Part shown: in pieces, positions 40,018 through 47,484 of the stretch
How the letters are laid out: each line of letters opens with the position of its first letter
Numbering within the stretch: position 1 is the stretch's first letter
Assembly (NCBI GenBank): GCA_025362795.1
Contig: JANYFE010000100.1
Coordinates: 1 to 58,275, forward strand
DNA from: Rhodobacterales bacterium
GTDB lineage: Bacteria > Pseudomonadota > Alphaproteobacteria > Rhodobacterales > Rhodobacteraceae
Reading direction: 5' to 3'
DNA length: 58,275 nucleotides
Program-made: the position numbers and the translations under genes
The notes under the pieces: generated by a model
Told to the model about the DNA's origin: nothing
The model's input: only the letters and a program-made list of their open reading frames with translations
Database searches by the model: none

Positions 40018-40053
40018 AAAAACAAAGATGGGCGGCGGTGACGCCGCCCATCT
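40018..40053 (-). terminator. Terminator-like hairpin between thuE and thuF
   Basis: A perfect 11-bp stem (40026-40036 with 40043-40053; arms AGATGGGCGGC and its complement) is followed on the minus strand by TTTGTTTTTG. A second small hairpin CCCCG/CGGGG lies at 40000-40014. Such structures often keep the binding-protein message in excess over the permeases. Confidence 0.75.
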
Positions 40054-40083
40054 CCAAGGCTTACCCCTTCGGGTTGGCCAATC

Positions 40084-41364
40084 TCACCAGGCGTCGCCCT
40101 TCAGGTCGGTCAAGTCAGCTTCCAGCGCCGCCAGATTGTCCGCAGCCGAGCCATTTCCCGACAGCGTTTCGTGAACGGCGTTGAAGAACTTGTTGGACAC
40201 TTCCGAATATTTGCCCAGTGTCGGGGCCGAAGGCCGCGGCACGGCGTTCATGAACACGCTTTTCCACAGTGGAATGATCGGCGCCGCCTTTGCAATGTCG
40301 GCGTCATCATACAGCGACATGATGGTTGGAAGGTTCGTCTCGTTGATCGCCCGCTGCTTTTGCGCCTCGGGTCCGGCCAGATACAGGGCCAGCGAAATCG
40401 CCGCTTCCTGATGCTTGGAATATTTGGACACCGCCACGTTCCAGCCACCCAACGTCGAGGCAGGCATATCGCCTTCTTTGCCCACCGGCAGTGTAGTTAC
40501 ATCGAACAAGCCTTTGACAGCCGAATCCGCCCCATTGCCCAGCCCGTAAGCATAAGGCCAGTTGCGCATGAAGGCCGCGTTGCCAGTCTGCCAGACGCCG
40601 CGCGCTTCTTCTTCCTGATAGGCCAGAACGCCTGCCGGAGAGATCGTGCCGACCCAGCCCTTGGCGGTTTCGATTGCCTTGACCGCGTTTGCGTTGTTGA
40701 TCGAGATCGTGCCATCGGGCTCGACGATTTGTCCACCACCAAACGACTTGACCCATTCCAGCGCGTCGCAGGTCAGCCCTTCATAGGCGTTGCCCTGCCA
40801 AACATAACCCCAAAAGTCTGCCTTGCCAGCAGCGCGCTCGCCATCCTGAATCTTCTGGGCAGCAACGGTCAGTTCGTCCCAGGTTTTCGGCACCGCAACG
40901 CCGTACTTTTCCAGGAGGTCTTTGCGATAGTACAGCGCAGGCGCATCGGTGAAGATCGGCAATGCGACCAACTTGCCGTTCACAGTCTGCGACTGGATGA
41001 TCGACGGGAAATGCGTAGGTGCCAAGTCCTTGGCAACGTCGGTCAAGTCAACAAGGTCATTGGCCAACTGCGGTGCCCAGATCACGTCGGTCTGATACAA
41101 GTCGATGTCGGTCGAACCGGCAGCCAGCCACAGACGATACTGGGCGAACTGGTCGGTGGTGGATGCGGGCATCGGCACCATCGTTACGGTGTTGCCGGTC
41201 TTTTCTTCCCACGGCTTGACCAGCAGTTTGAAGTTTTCGACGGCGTTGCCCACCGCACCCGAGACGTAGAAAATTTCGTCTGCCAACACCGGCACGCCGA
41301 CAATAGCCAGCATGGCGGCAAATGCGGCGGTCCGCATGGCGCGACCCCGATATCCAATGGACAT
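40084..41364 (-). CDS. thuE: Sugar ABC transporter substrate-binding protein
   Basis: This 426-residue periplasmic binding protein of the MalE-like family has a signal peptide (~1-28, ending VPVLA before DEIFYVSG). The body reads like trehalose/maltose-type binders (NTVTMVPMPASTTDQFAQYRLWLAAGSTDIDLYQTDVIW). GGGAGG stands about 7 bases before the ATG at 41364. It is the first gene of the operon; a promoter with LacI-type palindromes lies upstream. Trehalose, sucrose or maltose could be the ligand; order thuEFGKAB favours trehalose. Confidence 0.92.
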   Translation of the reverse strand: MSIGYRGRAMRTAAFAAMLAIVGVPVLADEIFYVSGAVGNAVENFKLLVKPWEEKTGNTVTMVPMPASTTDQFAQYRLWLAAGSTDIDLYQTDVIWAPQLANDLVDLTDVAKDLAPTHFPSIIQSQTVNGKLVALPIFTDAPALYYRKDLLEKYGVAVPKTWDELTVAAQKIQDGERAAGKADFWGYVWQGNAYEGLTCDALEWVKSFGGGQIVEPDGTISINNANAVKAIETAKGWVGTISPAGVLAYQEEEARGVWQTGNAAFMRNWPYAYGLGNGADSAVKGLFDVTTLPVGKEGDMPASTLGGWNVAVSKYSKHQEAAISLALYLAGPEAQKQRAINETNLPTIMSLYDDADIAKAAPIIPLWKSVFMNAVPRPSAPTLGKYSEVSNKFFNAVHETLSGNGSAADNLAALEADLTDLKGDAW

Positions 41365-41454
41365 GGGTAATCCTCCCTTTTTTGATTGACATGCGCCCCT
41401 TGGCGCGAGCTCCCGAAAAACGTCCCGGGCTTTTCCCCGACTGCGCGAGGTTTT

Positions 41455-41525
41455 CCGAAACGCTTCGGGCGGGTTATCGCACGTCCAAGCAGCAAGTCAA
41501 CGATTCTCGTCTCAAAGCGCTTTCA
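41455..41525 (-). promoter_or_regulatory. thuE promoter with two LacI-type operators
   Basis: On the minus strand, TTGACT (41495-41500) is followed after 16 bases by GATAAC (41473-41478). The palindrome CCGAAACGCTTCGG (41455-41468, one mismatch) covers the expected start. AAAGCGCTTT (41514-41523) lies just above the -35. Both contain the central CG typical of LacI-family operators. A half-like AAAGCGTTA is at 41582-41590. No LacI-type regulator gene is in the window. Confidence 0.6.
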
Positions 41526-41590
41526 AATTCGGAGACTATGCACCCCAAAGCCGTCTAGCGCGGCTTTGATTCATTGGCTCCAAAGCGTTA

Positions 41591-41849
41591 GCAAAGGAAG
41601 TCTAAACCTTTGATCTCACGGCCAATCCGCATTCTGTCTGGGGTTGCACGATGACACAGCGCATTTGCCAAAAATGCTTAGCTGGCGGTATGCATACTTC
41701 GCCCCGCGACCCACAGCGCTCACCCCGCCTGCCGATCAGCGGGTCAACGTCCAGTGCGCGAGCACCCCATAGCTCTGCGTAAAGCAAAATGGGCCCAAAC
41801 CAGACCCACCAAACCAAAGCCTATTTTTTACTCAGCCGAACGAAAAGTC
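41591..41849. other. Intergenic stretch, no clear gene
   Basis: This lies between the thuE promoter and tRNA-Ala. An open frame of 71 codons (41602-41817, minus) exists, but its composition does not look coding and it has no ribosome-binding site. No attachment-site duplicate of the tRNA end was seen. Confidence 0.4.
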
Positions 41850-41925
41850 TGGTGGAGCAAAGGGGGATCGAACCCCTGACCTTATCATTGCGAACGATAC
41901 GCTCTCCCAACTGAGCTATTGCCCC
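41850..41925 (-). tRNA. tRNA-Ala(CGC)
   Basis: The cloverleaf folds fully on the minus strand: acceptor GGGGCAA/TTGCTCC, D arm GCTC...GAGC, anticodon stem TATCG/TGATA with loop TTCGCAA (anticodon CGC, reads GCG), T arm AGGGG/CCCCT with TTCGATC. It has the G3:U70 pair that marks alanine tRNAs, and CCA is encoded (41850-41852). 76 bases. Confidence 0.97.
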
Positions 41926-41999
41926 AGACGCGCACTTTTTCGTGGAAAGGCTGTGCTTTGTCAAGACGCGGCCTTGTCGGAGCGGGCCGCGCCGATGGT

Positions 42000-43751
42000 T
42001 CAAGGTGTTAGATTTTGGGCCGCTGCACATTGGGTCGCGCCGACGCAGGAATGGTTCGCCTCCAAGGCCAAGTGCAATGCTTTCAACCTGTCTGTCGACA
42101 ATTTTCCCGCGATGTTGTGCAACTCGAACGGATCGGCTTTCAAATCGTAATAGCCAACTTCGCCGCCGTCATATTCGACATACATCGCATCGGGCAAGCG
42201 CAGGGCCACATAAGTCGGCGGATTGCCGGCTTTGGGCTCTGGCAAATCGGGGTTGGATGCATCCGGCGGCGCGTTCACATGTTCCACCACCGCAATGTTA
42301 CGGCCCGGGCCAGGCTGGCCGTGCAACAGCGCCGCCAGCGAATGACCATCCACCTTGTCGGTCGAAGGTAAGCCCGCCAGTTCCACGAAAGTCGGGTAGA
42401 AGTCGATGTTCATCGCAATGTCGGCCACGCTCCGCCCTGCTTCTAAGCCAGGCCCCACCACGATCAATGGCACATGTATGTCGGTATCAAACGGCGTCTG
42501 CTTACCCGACCGCAGCGAGTATTCCCCCATGTGATAGCCGTTGTCAGAGGTGAAGATGACGTAGGTGTTATCCGCTAGCCCCTGCTTGACCAGCAGGTCA
42601 CGCACCGCCCCGATCATGTCGTCAACGCCTTTGTCGGATTGCACGCGCTTGCGGTAGCTTTCGGTAATTCTGGCTATGTCGCGGTCCCGCAGTGCAGGAA
42701 TTTCTTGCAGCCATGCCGGGGCAGTCTCATCCGGCCGTGCGCCAAAGGCGGGCGAGCGCGGATACTCCAGATTAGGAAACGCATCCGCATACCGCGCCGG
42801 CGGCGTGTAAGGCGCATGGGGGGAAAAAGTGGCAATTTCCATGAAGAACGGCCCGTTCGCACCATTGCTGATGAAATCTTGGGCTTGTGCTGACAACTCG
42901 TCTGTCAAGTGCAGCTCCGATGTGATGAGCGTTCCGCTTTTGTTCAGAACATAATTGAACTCCGGATAGCCATTGCCCGCCACCAACCAATCGCTCCAAC
43001 CTTGTGGCACTCCATTCTGGTCGGGTTGATATCCGTTCAGATATTTGCCCATCATCACGGTTTGGTAAAAAGCATCGTGCAGCGCGACGGCAAAGGTCTT
43101 GGCATCATCATTATGTGCCATGAACCCGGCAAAGCCTCCGTCCGGCGCATCATTGGTATAGACCCCGGAATTGTGCGGCAAAAGCCCGGTAAAGATCGAG
43201 CTGCGCGATGGGCAGCACAGGCTGTCGGTGACGAAGTAATTGGTAAACGTCACACCGTCTTGCATCATTTTAGCAAGGTTGGGCATGCTTTGCCCAAGCA
43301 CGTTATTGCGTGTCGTCATTAGGTCAAGCGAAAAGTCATCGACCAGGATCATCACGATATTTGGGCCGGCCTTGGCCCCCGTAGGCAAGGCCTTCGCCGC
43401 TTTCGGCGCTCCGCCCGCCGCGACTCGGTCTGCACCCAGGGTTTTTGCGTTAAGTTTGCCGGACTTGCCACCCTTGACGTTCGTGGCCTTGGACGCTGCG
43501 CAAGCAGCGATCTTGTCGGCGCTCACAATCGGCAACGCCAGCTTGCCCTTACCCGGCGGAGCGGTGCCGTTGATCAGCGGCGCCACACAATTAGCGGCAA
43601 GGCCGTTACCGCCGCTGGCACCGCCGTCGACAAACCCCGCCCCCTTGCAAGCCGTCCGAACGGCTTCGCAACTGTCGGCAAACGCCGTCCCAACACTGAA
43701 TGCGCCAAACAGCACTGCAAAAGCGGTCACAACATGTGCAAGTCTCGGCAT
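42000..43751 (-). CDS. Exported Cys-type sulfatase with N-terminal Cys-rich module
   Basis: This protein has 583 residues from ATG at 43751 (GGGAG about 8 bases upstream). A signal peptide (~1-25) is followed by a Cys-rich segment (~27-88; Cys28, 35, 55, 84), a basic Gly/Lys/Ala linker (~90-128), then the sulfatase domain: metal site [10 protein letters not shown] (131-140), formylglycine motif [12 protein letters not shown] with Cys179 as the residue expected to be modified, and [10 protein letters not shown] for the second metal site. It should hydrolyse sulfate esters outside the cytoplasm and needs a formylglycine-generating enzyme, not seen here. The substrate is unknown. Confidence 0.85.
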   Translation of the reverse strand: MPRLAHVVTAFAVLFGAFSVGTAFADSCEAVRTACKGAGFVDGGASGGNGLAANCVAPLINGTAPPGKGKLALPIVSADKIAACAASKATNVKGGKSGKLNAKTLGADRVAAGGAPKAAKALPTGAKAGPNIVMILVDDFSLDLMTTRNNVLGQSMPNLAKMMQDGVTFTNYFVTDSLCCPSRSSIFTGLLPHNSGVYTNDAPDGGFAGFMAHNDDAKTFAVALHDAFYQTVMMGKYLNGYQPDQNGVPQGWSDWLVAGNGYPEFNYVLNKSGTLITSELHLTDELSAQAQDFISNGANGPFFMEIATFSPHAPYTPPARYADAFPNLEYPRSPAFGARPDETAPAWLQEIPALRDRDIARITESYRKRVQSDKGVDDMIGAVRDLLVKQGLADNTYVIFTSDNGYHMGEYSLRSGKQTPFDTDIHVPLIVVGPGLEAGRSVADIAMNIDFYPTFVELAGLPSTDKVDGHSLAALLHGQPGPGRNIAVVEHVNAPPDASNPDLPEPKAGNPPTYVALRLPDAMYVEYDGGEVGYYDLKADPFELHNIAGKLSTDRLKALHLALEANHSCVGATQCAAAQNLTP

Positions 43752-43959
43752 GGTTGCAGCTCCCGGTCCAAAAAAGCGACGGCGGAGAATTATCGCCCGC
43801 ATGAATTTTACAGACCATTGATGCGCGAAACCTGCCGCTGCCACCATAGACTTCAAGATTTCCAAGCCGGAAATCCGGCAAATTTCCGCCGAAAAGAAAA
43901 GGCAGACCACGCTGGGCCCGCCTTTTCAATTCTTCTGCTCAAAGATCCGGCTGCGAAGG

Positions 43960-44151
43960 TCAGGCCTTGCTGCAGCGCGGATGTTCGGCGATGTCGCGCG
44001 GCGTGTCGCAGCGGTGGCCGCTGCGATCAAAGCTGCCGCGCATGATCTGCTCCAAGGACACCGCGAAAGGTGCAGTTGGTGCGGCCTGAACCGGCGCATT
44101 GATGCTCATGGACATTGCGGCGAATGTGGCGGCGATCAGGACAGTTTTCAT
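43960..44151 (-). CDS. Small secreted protein with two cysteines
   Basis: This 63-residue protein has a clear signal peptide (MKTVLIAATFAAMSMS..., cleavage near VQAA at ~23) and a mature part of ~40 residues with Cys48 and Cys60, which could form a disulfide. GGAGA precedes the ATG by 6 bases. I do not recognise it. It lies between the response regulator at 44291 and the sulfatase, on the same strand as both. Confidence 0.6.
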   Translation of the reverse strand: MKTVLIAATFAAMSMSINAPVQAAPTAPFAVSLEQIMRGSFDRSGHRCDTPRDIAEHPRCSKA

Positions 44152-44273
44152 AGGGTTTCTCCGGGGTTGGTTGGTTTCGGTAGGATAAAACTACCGATTC
44201 CCGCGCCACTCCGACACGGACCCATGGCCTCCGTTTGCGCCTCTGGCATTGGACCTTTTGCCGTCCGTCGCTT

Positions 44274-44285
44274 GGACCTAGGTCC
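44274..44285. promoter_or_regulatory. 12-bp perfect palindrome GGACCTAGGTCC
   Basis: It lies between the response-regulator gene and the small secreted protein gene. The half TTGGACCT also occurs at 44249-44256, giving a direct repeat spaced 24 bases. It could be an operator for the small gene. No binding protein is known from the sequence. Confidence 0.4.
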
Positions 44286-44290
44286 GACCC

Positions 44291-44935
44291 TCACGGTTTC
44301 AGATGTTCCCGTGCCAGCATTGCCGCCTCGACCCGGTTTCTGACCTGCAACTTCTGCAGAATCGATGTCATGTAGTGTTTGACCGTCTTTTCCTGCAACT
44401 CCAGCACCTCGCCGACTTCACGGTTGCTCTTGCCCTGCGCCACAAGCTTCAGAATGTCCTCCTCGCGCTTGGACAGATCATCCAGCGGGTTCGCCGGTAC
44501 GGTTTCCCGGCGCCGCATCGCCACAAGCAACCGCCCAGCCAAGCCCGGCGAGACATAGGACCGCCCCGCCGCCAGTTCGCGCACCAGATCCACCAATTCC
44601 CCGGCGCCGACGCCCTTGAGGATATAACCCTGCGCTCCGAGCTTGATGGCCTGCATAAGGTCTTCATCCGCCTCCGAGGCCGTCAGCATCGCGACCCGTG
44701 GCGGCGCATCCATCTGCATGATTCGCGCCAAAGCGCCAATCCCGCCCCCCTTCGGCATCGAAATATCCAGCAGAACGACATGCGGCTGCTCGCGAAATAC
44801 AACCGCCACTGCCGCCTCGCCGTCACTGGCCTCCCCCACCACCTGAATATCGCCGGAATCGGCCAAAGTCCGGGCAAGGCCGTCCCGGTAAATCGGATGA
44901 TCGTCTGCCAGCACAATGCGGATCACATCGTTCAT
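44291..44935 (-). CDS. NarL-type response regulator
   Basis: This 214-residue regulator has a receiver domain (acidic pair LADDHP, Asp57 in VVLLDISMP, Lys in GYILKGVGAG) and a LuxR-type HTH (LSKREEDILKLVAQGKSNREVGEVLEL). Its ATG overlaps the stop of the kinase gene by 4 bp, so the two form a cognate pair. Targets may include azlCD, the upstream genes on the same strand; that is inference. Confidence 0.92.
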   Translation of the reverse strand: MNDVIRIVLADDHPIYRDGLARTLADSGDIQVVGEASDGEAAVAVVFREQPHVVLLDISMPKGGGIGALARIMQMDAPPRVAMLTASEADEDLMQAIKLGAQGYILKGVGAGELVDLVRELAAGRSYVSPGLAGRLLVAMRRRETVPANPLDDLSKREEDILKLVAQGKSNREVGEVLELQEKTVKHYMTSILQKLQVRNRVEAAMLAREHLKP

Positions 44936-46305
44936 TCCACGCCCCTCAGATCAATCACCATCGCCAGTTCCGTCCCCGTCACGCCATCCTGCCGGTTCCG
45001 CAAAGTCAACTGCCCGCCCAAACTCTCGACACGTCCCGCAAGCCCCGCCAGCCCCAACCCATAGCCATCCTCCGGCCCCGGCTCCACCACCAACCCCGCC
45101 CCGGCATCCCGCACCGTCACCCGCAAAACATCACCTTCCCTTGCAATTACAACCGCTTGGCCTTTGCCGCCCGCATGCCGCCACGCATTCGTCAGCCCCT
45201 CCTGCACCACCCGCCCCACACACAACCGCACCACCAGCGGCAAGGGCACCTCACTCAGATCGGCCCGAAACGAAACCTCACTCCCGGTTCGCGCCGCATG
45301 GGCATCGACCAGCCCGTGCAACACGTCCAGCAACGGCCGCCGGTCGATATCGGGCAAGGACACCCCACGCGAGATATTCCGTATCTCCTGCATCGCCTCG
45401 CGCACCGCCTTCTCGATCGAATCAATCTCGCCCCGCGCCTTCTCCCCCGCCTCCTTGCGCAACGCATCCAGCCGCAACGCTGCAAACCCCATCAACTGCG
45501 CCGGGCCGTCATGCAAATCCGCGCCGATCCGCCGCAACGCCTGATCGTTCAGCGCCGAAAACCGCGCCGCCGCCCCCTGCACCCGCAGCCGCAGCGTCAC
45601 ATTCCGCGCCGCCATTTCGGTCAGGTCCACCACCTGCCGGTCAATCGTCCGGCTGCCGCGCAACACCACCGCGAACAGACAGCCCCAGATCGCCGCCATC
45701 ACCAGCGCCACCGCCGCCCAGGATGTCATCCGCGCCTTGACGAGATCAGCCTTAAGCTGGGTGCCAATCTCGTAAAACTCTGCAACTGCTATGATATTTC
45801 CCGAACTCCGCTCGCGGATCGGCGCATAAATCTCCAGCAACGGCAGGTTCAAATCCTGTTCCGCCGCGTTCTCCGCATCGCCCAGATCGTTGAAATCTGC
45901 CCGCACCACCCCCGCCCAGGCCGCTTTCAAATTCTCGGTAGGCTCAAAGGTCTTGCCAACAATCGCCGGGTCCGACGAGGCAATCACCCGCGCGCCCTTG
46001 ACCCAGATTTTGAACGCCACCACCCGCTGCCCCAGCGGCGTCTCATCCAGCAACCGCTCCAGCGCGTTCAGATTGCCCGGCGACAAATGATCCTGTGTCG
46101 CCAGATCCTGCGACAAGGGTGCGATAAAACTCTCCATATACAACGCTGTAGCATTGGCGGTGTTGCGGACCACCACATCCTCGATCCGCCCCGACACCCA
46201 GAAGCCCACGATCACCGTGGCCAACAGCATCACCAAACCGCCCGCCAGCGCGAATTGCTGCGCCAGCGACAGTTGCGACCAGCGGCTGAGATCGGTGTGC
46301 GACAT
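44932..46305 (-). CDS. NarX/DegS-type sensor histidine kinase
   Basis: This 457-residue inner-membrane kinase has TM1 (~19-38), a periplasmic sensor (~40-192), TM2 (~194-215), a linker, a HisKA_3 domain with His265 in ADLHDGPAQLMGF, and a HATPase domain (VVQEGLTNAWRHA, GYGLGLAGLAGR). All catalytic motifs are intact. It follows azlD by 4 bp and is coupled to the response regulator downstream. The ligand is unknown; the transporter link suggests branched-chain amino acids. Confidence 0.92.
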   Translation of the reverse strand: MSHTDLSRWSQLSLAQQFALAGGLVMLLATVIVGFWVSGRIEDVVVRNTANATALYMESFIAPLSQDLATQDHLSPGNLNALERLLDETPLGQRVVAFKIWVKGARVIASSDPAIVGKTFEPTENLKAAWAGVVRADFNDLGDAENAAEQDLNLPLLEIYAPIRERSSGNIIAVAEFYEIGTQLKADLVKARMTSWAAVALVMAAIWGCLFAVVLRGSRTIDRQVVDLTEMAARNVTLRLRVQGAAARFSALNDQALRRIGADLHDGPAQLMGFAALRLDALRKEAGEKARGEIDSIEKAVREAMQEIRNISRGVSLPDIDRRPLLDVLHGLVDAHAARTGSEVSFRADLSEVPLPLVVRLCVGRVVQEGLTNAWRHAGGKGQAVVIAREGDVLRVTVRDAGAGLVVEPGPEDGYGLGLAGLAGRVESLGGQLTLRNRQDGVTGTELAMVIDLRGVE

Positions 46306-46309
46306 GGCG

Positions 46310-46633
46310 CTACCCTAGCAGCGCAAAGGCGATCCCGTAAGCCAGTGATCCCGCCAGCGTCGCCACCACCGCCGACTTGCGCCAGACGAACACCCCCACC
46401 ACCGCCGCCACACCCGCCACCAGCGGCACCAGCCCGGTCAACGGCAACTTCAACAACGGCATCACCTCCGCCACAAACAGCGTCGCAATCGCCGCAGGCC
46501 CGGTCGCGGACAGAAACCGCGCCAAGGCTCCGTCAGGTGGCAAATCCTTCAAATCCGCCCGCAGCGGAAAATAACGGAACCCCCAGGTGCAGGCGCCCAC
46601 GATCAGCGCCAGGATCAGAACCTCACTCCGCAT
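46310..46633 (-). CDS. azlD: AzlD-family small transport subunit
   Basis: This 107-residue protein has about four hydrophobic helices (motif CTWGFRYFPLR near the N terminus) and forms the branched-chain amino-acid exporter with AzlC. ATG at 46633 overlaps the azlC stop by 11 bp. A 4-base gap separates it from the sensor kinase. Confidence 0.88.
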   Translation of the reverse strand: MRSEVLILALIVGACTWGFRYFPLRADLKDLPPDGALARFLSATGPAAIATLFVAEVMPLLKLPLTGLVPLVAGVAAVVGVFVWRKSAVVATLAGSLAYGIAFALLG

Positions 46634-47327
46634 GCCGCCCCAACCCCGCAACCCCTGCGACCGCCCCGGCAATCATCCCCGCCAGCAACCCCGCCGTCCC
46701 CGACCACGCCCAGGTCACCACCACCACAGCCACCGCCGCCACCGCAATCACCGGCAGCTGCGCCCGCTGCAAGATCGACAACAGCAGCGCCAGAAACAGC
46801 GCAGGCAGCCTGAACCCCAGTCCCGCACTCACCGCAGGCCAGCCATCCAGCGCCCCCGCCCCGGCATAAGCCCCCACCAGCGTCCCCGCCAGCCACGCAG
46901 CGTAAGCGCCCAAGCCCAGCCCGAACATGAACGGTTCCGAAAACACCCGCCCCCGCGCCAAAGCCCCCAAAGCCGCGCCAAACACCTCATCCGTCAGCAT
47001 GAACGACCAGGCCCAGGCGTGCTGCCTGCGCGCATCCGCCCCCACCCGCTTCATCAGCGCCGGGCCATACAGCACATGCCGGATGTTCATCGCCACCAGC
47101 GTAAACGCCGCCACCGCCACCGGTGCCCCCGCCGCTATCAGCGCAATTGCCAGAAACTGCGCCGCCCCGGCATAGATTATCAGCGACAGCGCAAACGCCT
47201 CGGCCACCGACAGGCCCGACCGCGTCGCCGCCACCCCAAAGGAAAACGCAATCGGCAAATACCCCAGCACCAATGGCACCGCCGTCCCCAACCCGCCCCA
47301 GAACGAGGCTCTTTCTTCACGCATCAT
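46623..47327 (-). CDS. azlC: AzlC-family branched-chain amino-acid exporter subunit
   Basis: This 234-residue inner-membrane protein has seven to eight hydrophobic segments; the N-terminal block GLGTAVPLVLGYLPIAFSFGVAA is typical of AzlC/YgaZ. It exports Val/Leu-type amino acids or analogues together with AzlD. The ATG lies inside a copy of the AATATCCC repeat (the complement of its leading CAT), which also supplies the sequence just upstream of the start. Confidence 0.9.
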   Translation of the reverse strand: MMREERASFWGGLGTAVPLVLGYLPIAFSFGVAATRSGLSVAEAFALSLIIYAGAAQFLAIALIAAGAPVAVAAFTLVAMNIRHVLYGPALMKRVGADARRQHAWAWSFMLTDEVFGAALGALARGRVFSEPFMFGLGLGAYAAWLAGTLVGAYAGAGALDGWPAVSAGLGFRLPALFLALLLSILQRAQLPVIAVAAVAVVVVTWAWSGTAGLLAGMIAGAVAGVAGLGRHAE

Positions 47328-47345
47328 CTGTCCCTAAATATCCCC
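47325..47345 (+). repeat. AATATCCC repeat, copy C
   Basis: The segment 47325-47345 (CATCTGTCC, then CTAAATATCCCC) matches the core of copies A and D in 17 or more positions. The following sequence GCCGGAGGCTCGC is similar to copy A but has no strong hairpin. It abuts the azlC start codon. Confidence 0.65.
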
Positions 47346-47392
47346 GCCGGAGGCTCGCACCTCAAAACCCGCGACGCCCCCCGATTTCTCGC

Positions 47393-47484
47393 GTAGGGTG
47401 CGCATTTATGGCGCACCTCCCGCGCCGCCACCTTCGGCATGATGCGTAGGGCGGGGTTCACCCCGCCGCCCAGCCAAACCCTAC
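47393..47484. repeat. Two-hairpin palindromic repeat (GTAGGG...CCCTAC), copy 2
   Basis: Outer arms GTAGGGT (47393-47399) and ACCCTAC (47478-47484) enclose hairpin GGTGCGC/GCGCACC and hairpin GGCGGGGT/ACCCCGCC. The right arm overlaps the gcvP stop codon (47481-47483). Same design as the element at 9009-9072. Confidence 0.7.

Noticed and set aside
41602-41817. 71-codon frame downstream of tRNA-Ala as an integrase or island remnant
   Set aside because: No integrase motif, no ribosome-binding site and no repeat of the tRNA 3' end nearby.
45157-46869. 570-codon open frame on the plus strand
   Set aside because: Antisense of the sensor kinase and azlCD; low-complexity Arg/Pro/His sequence.
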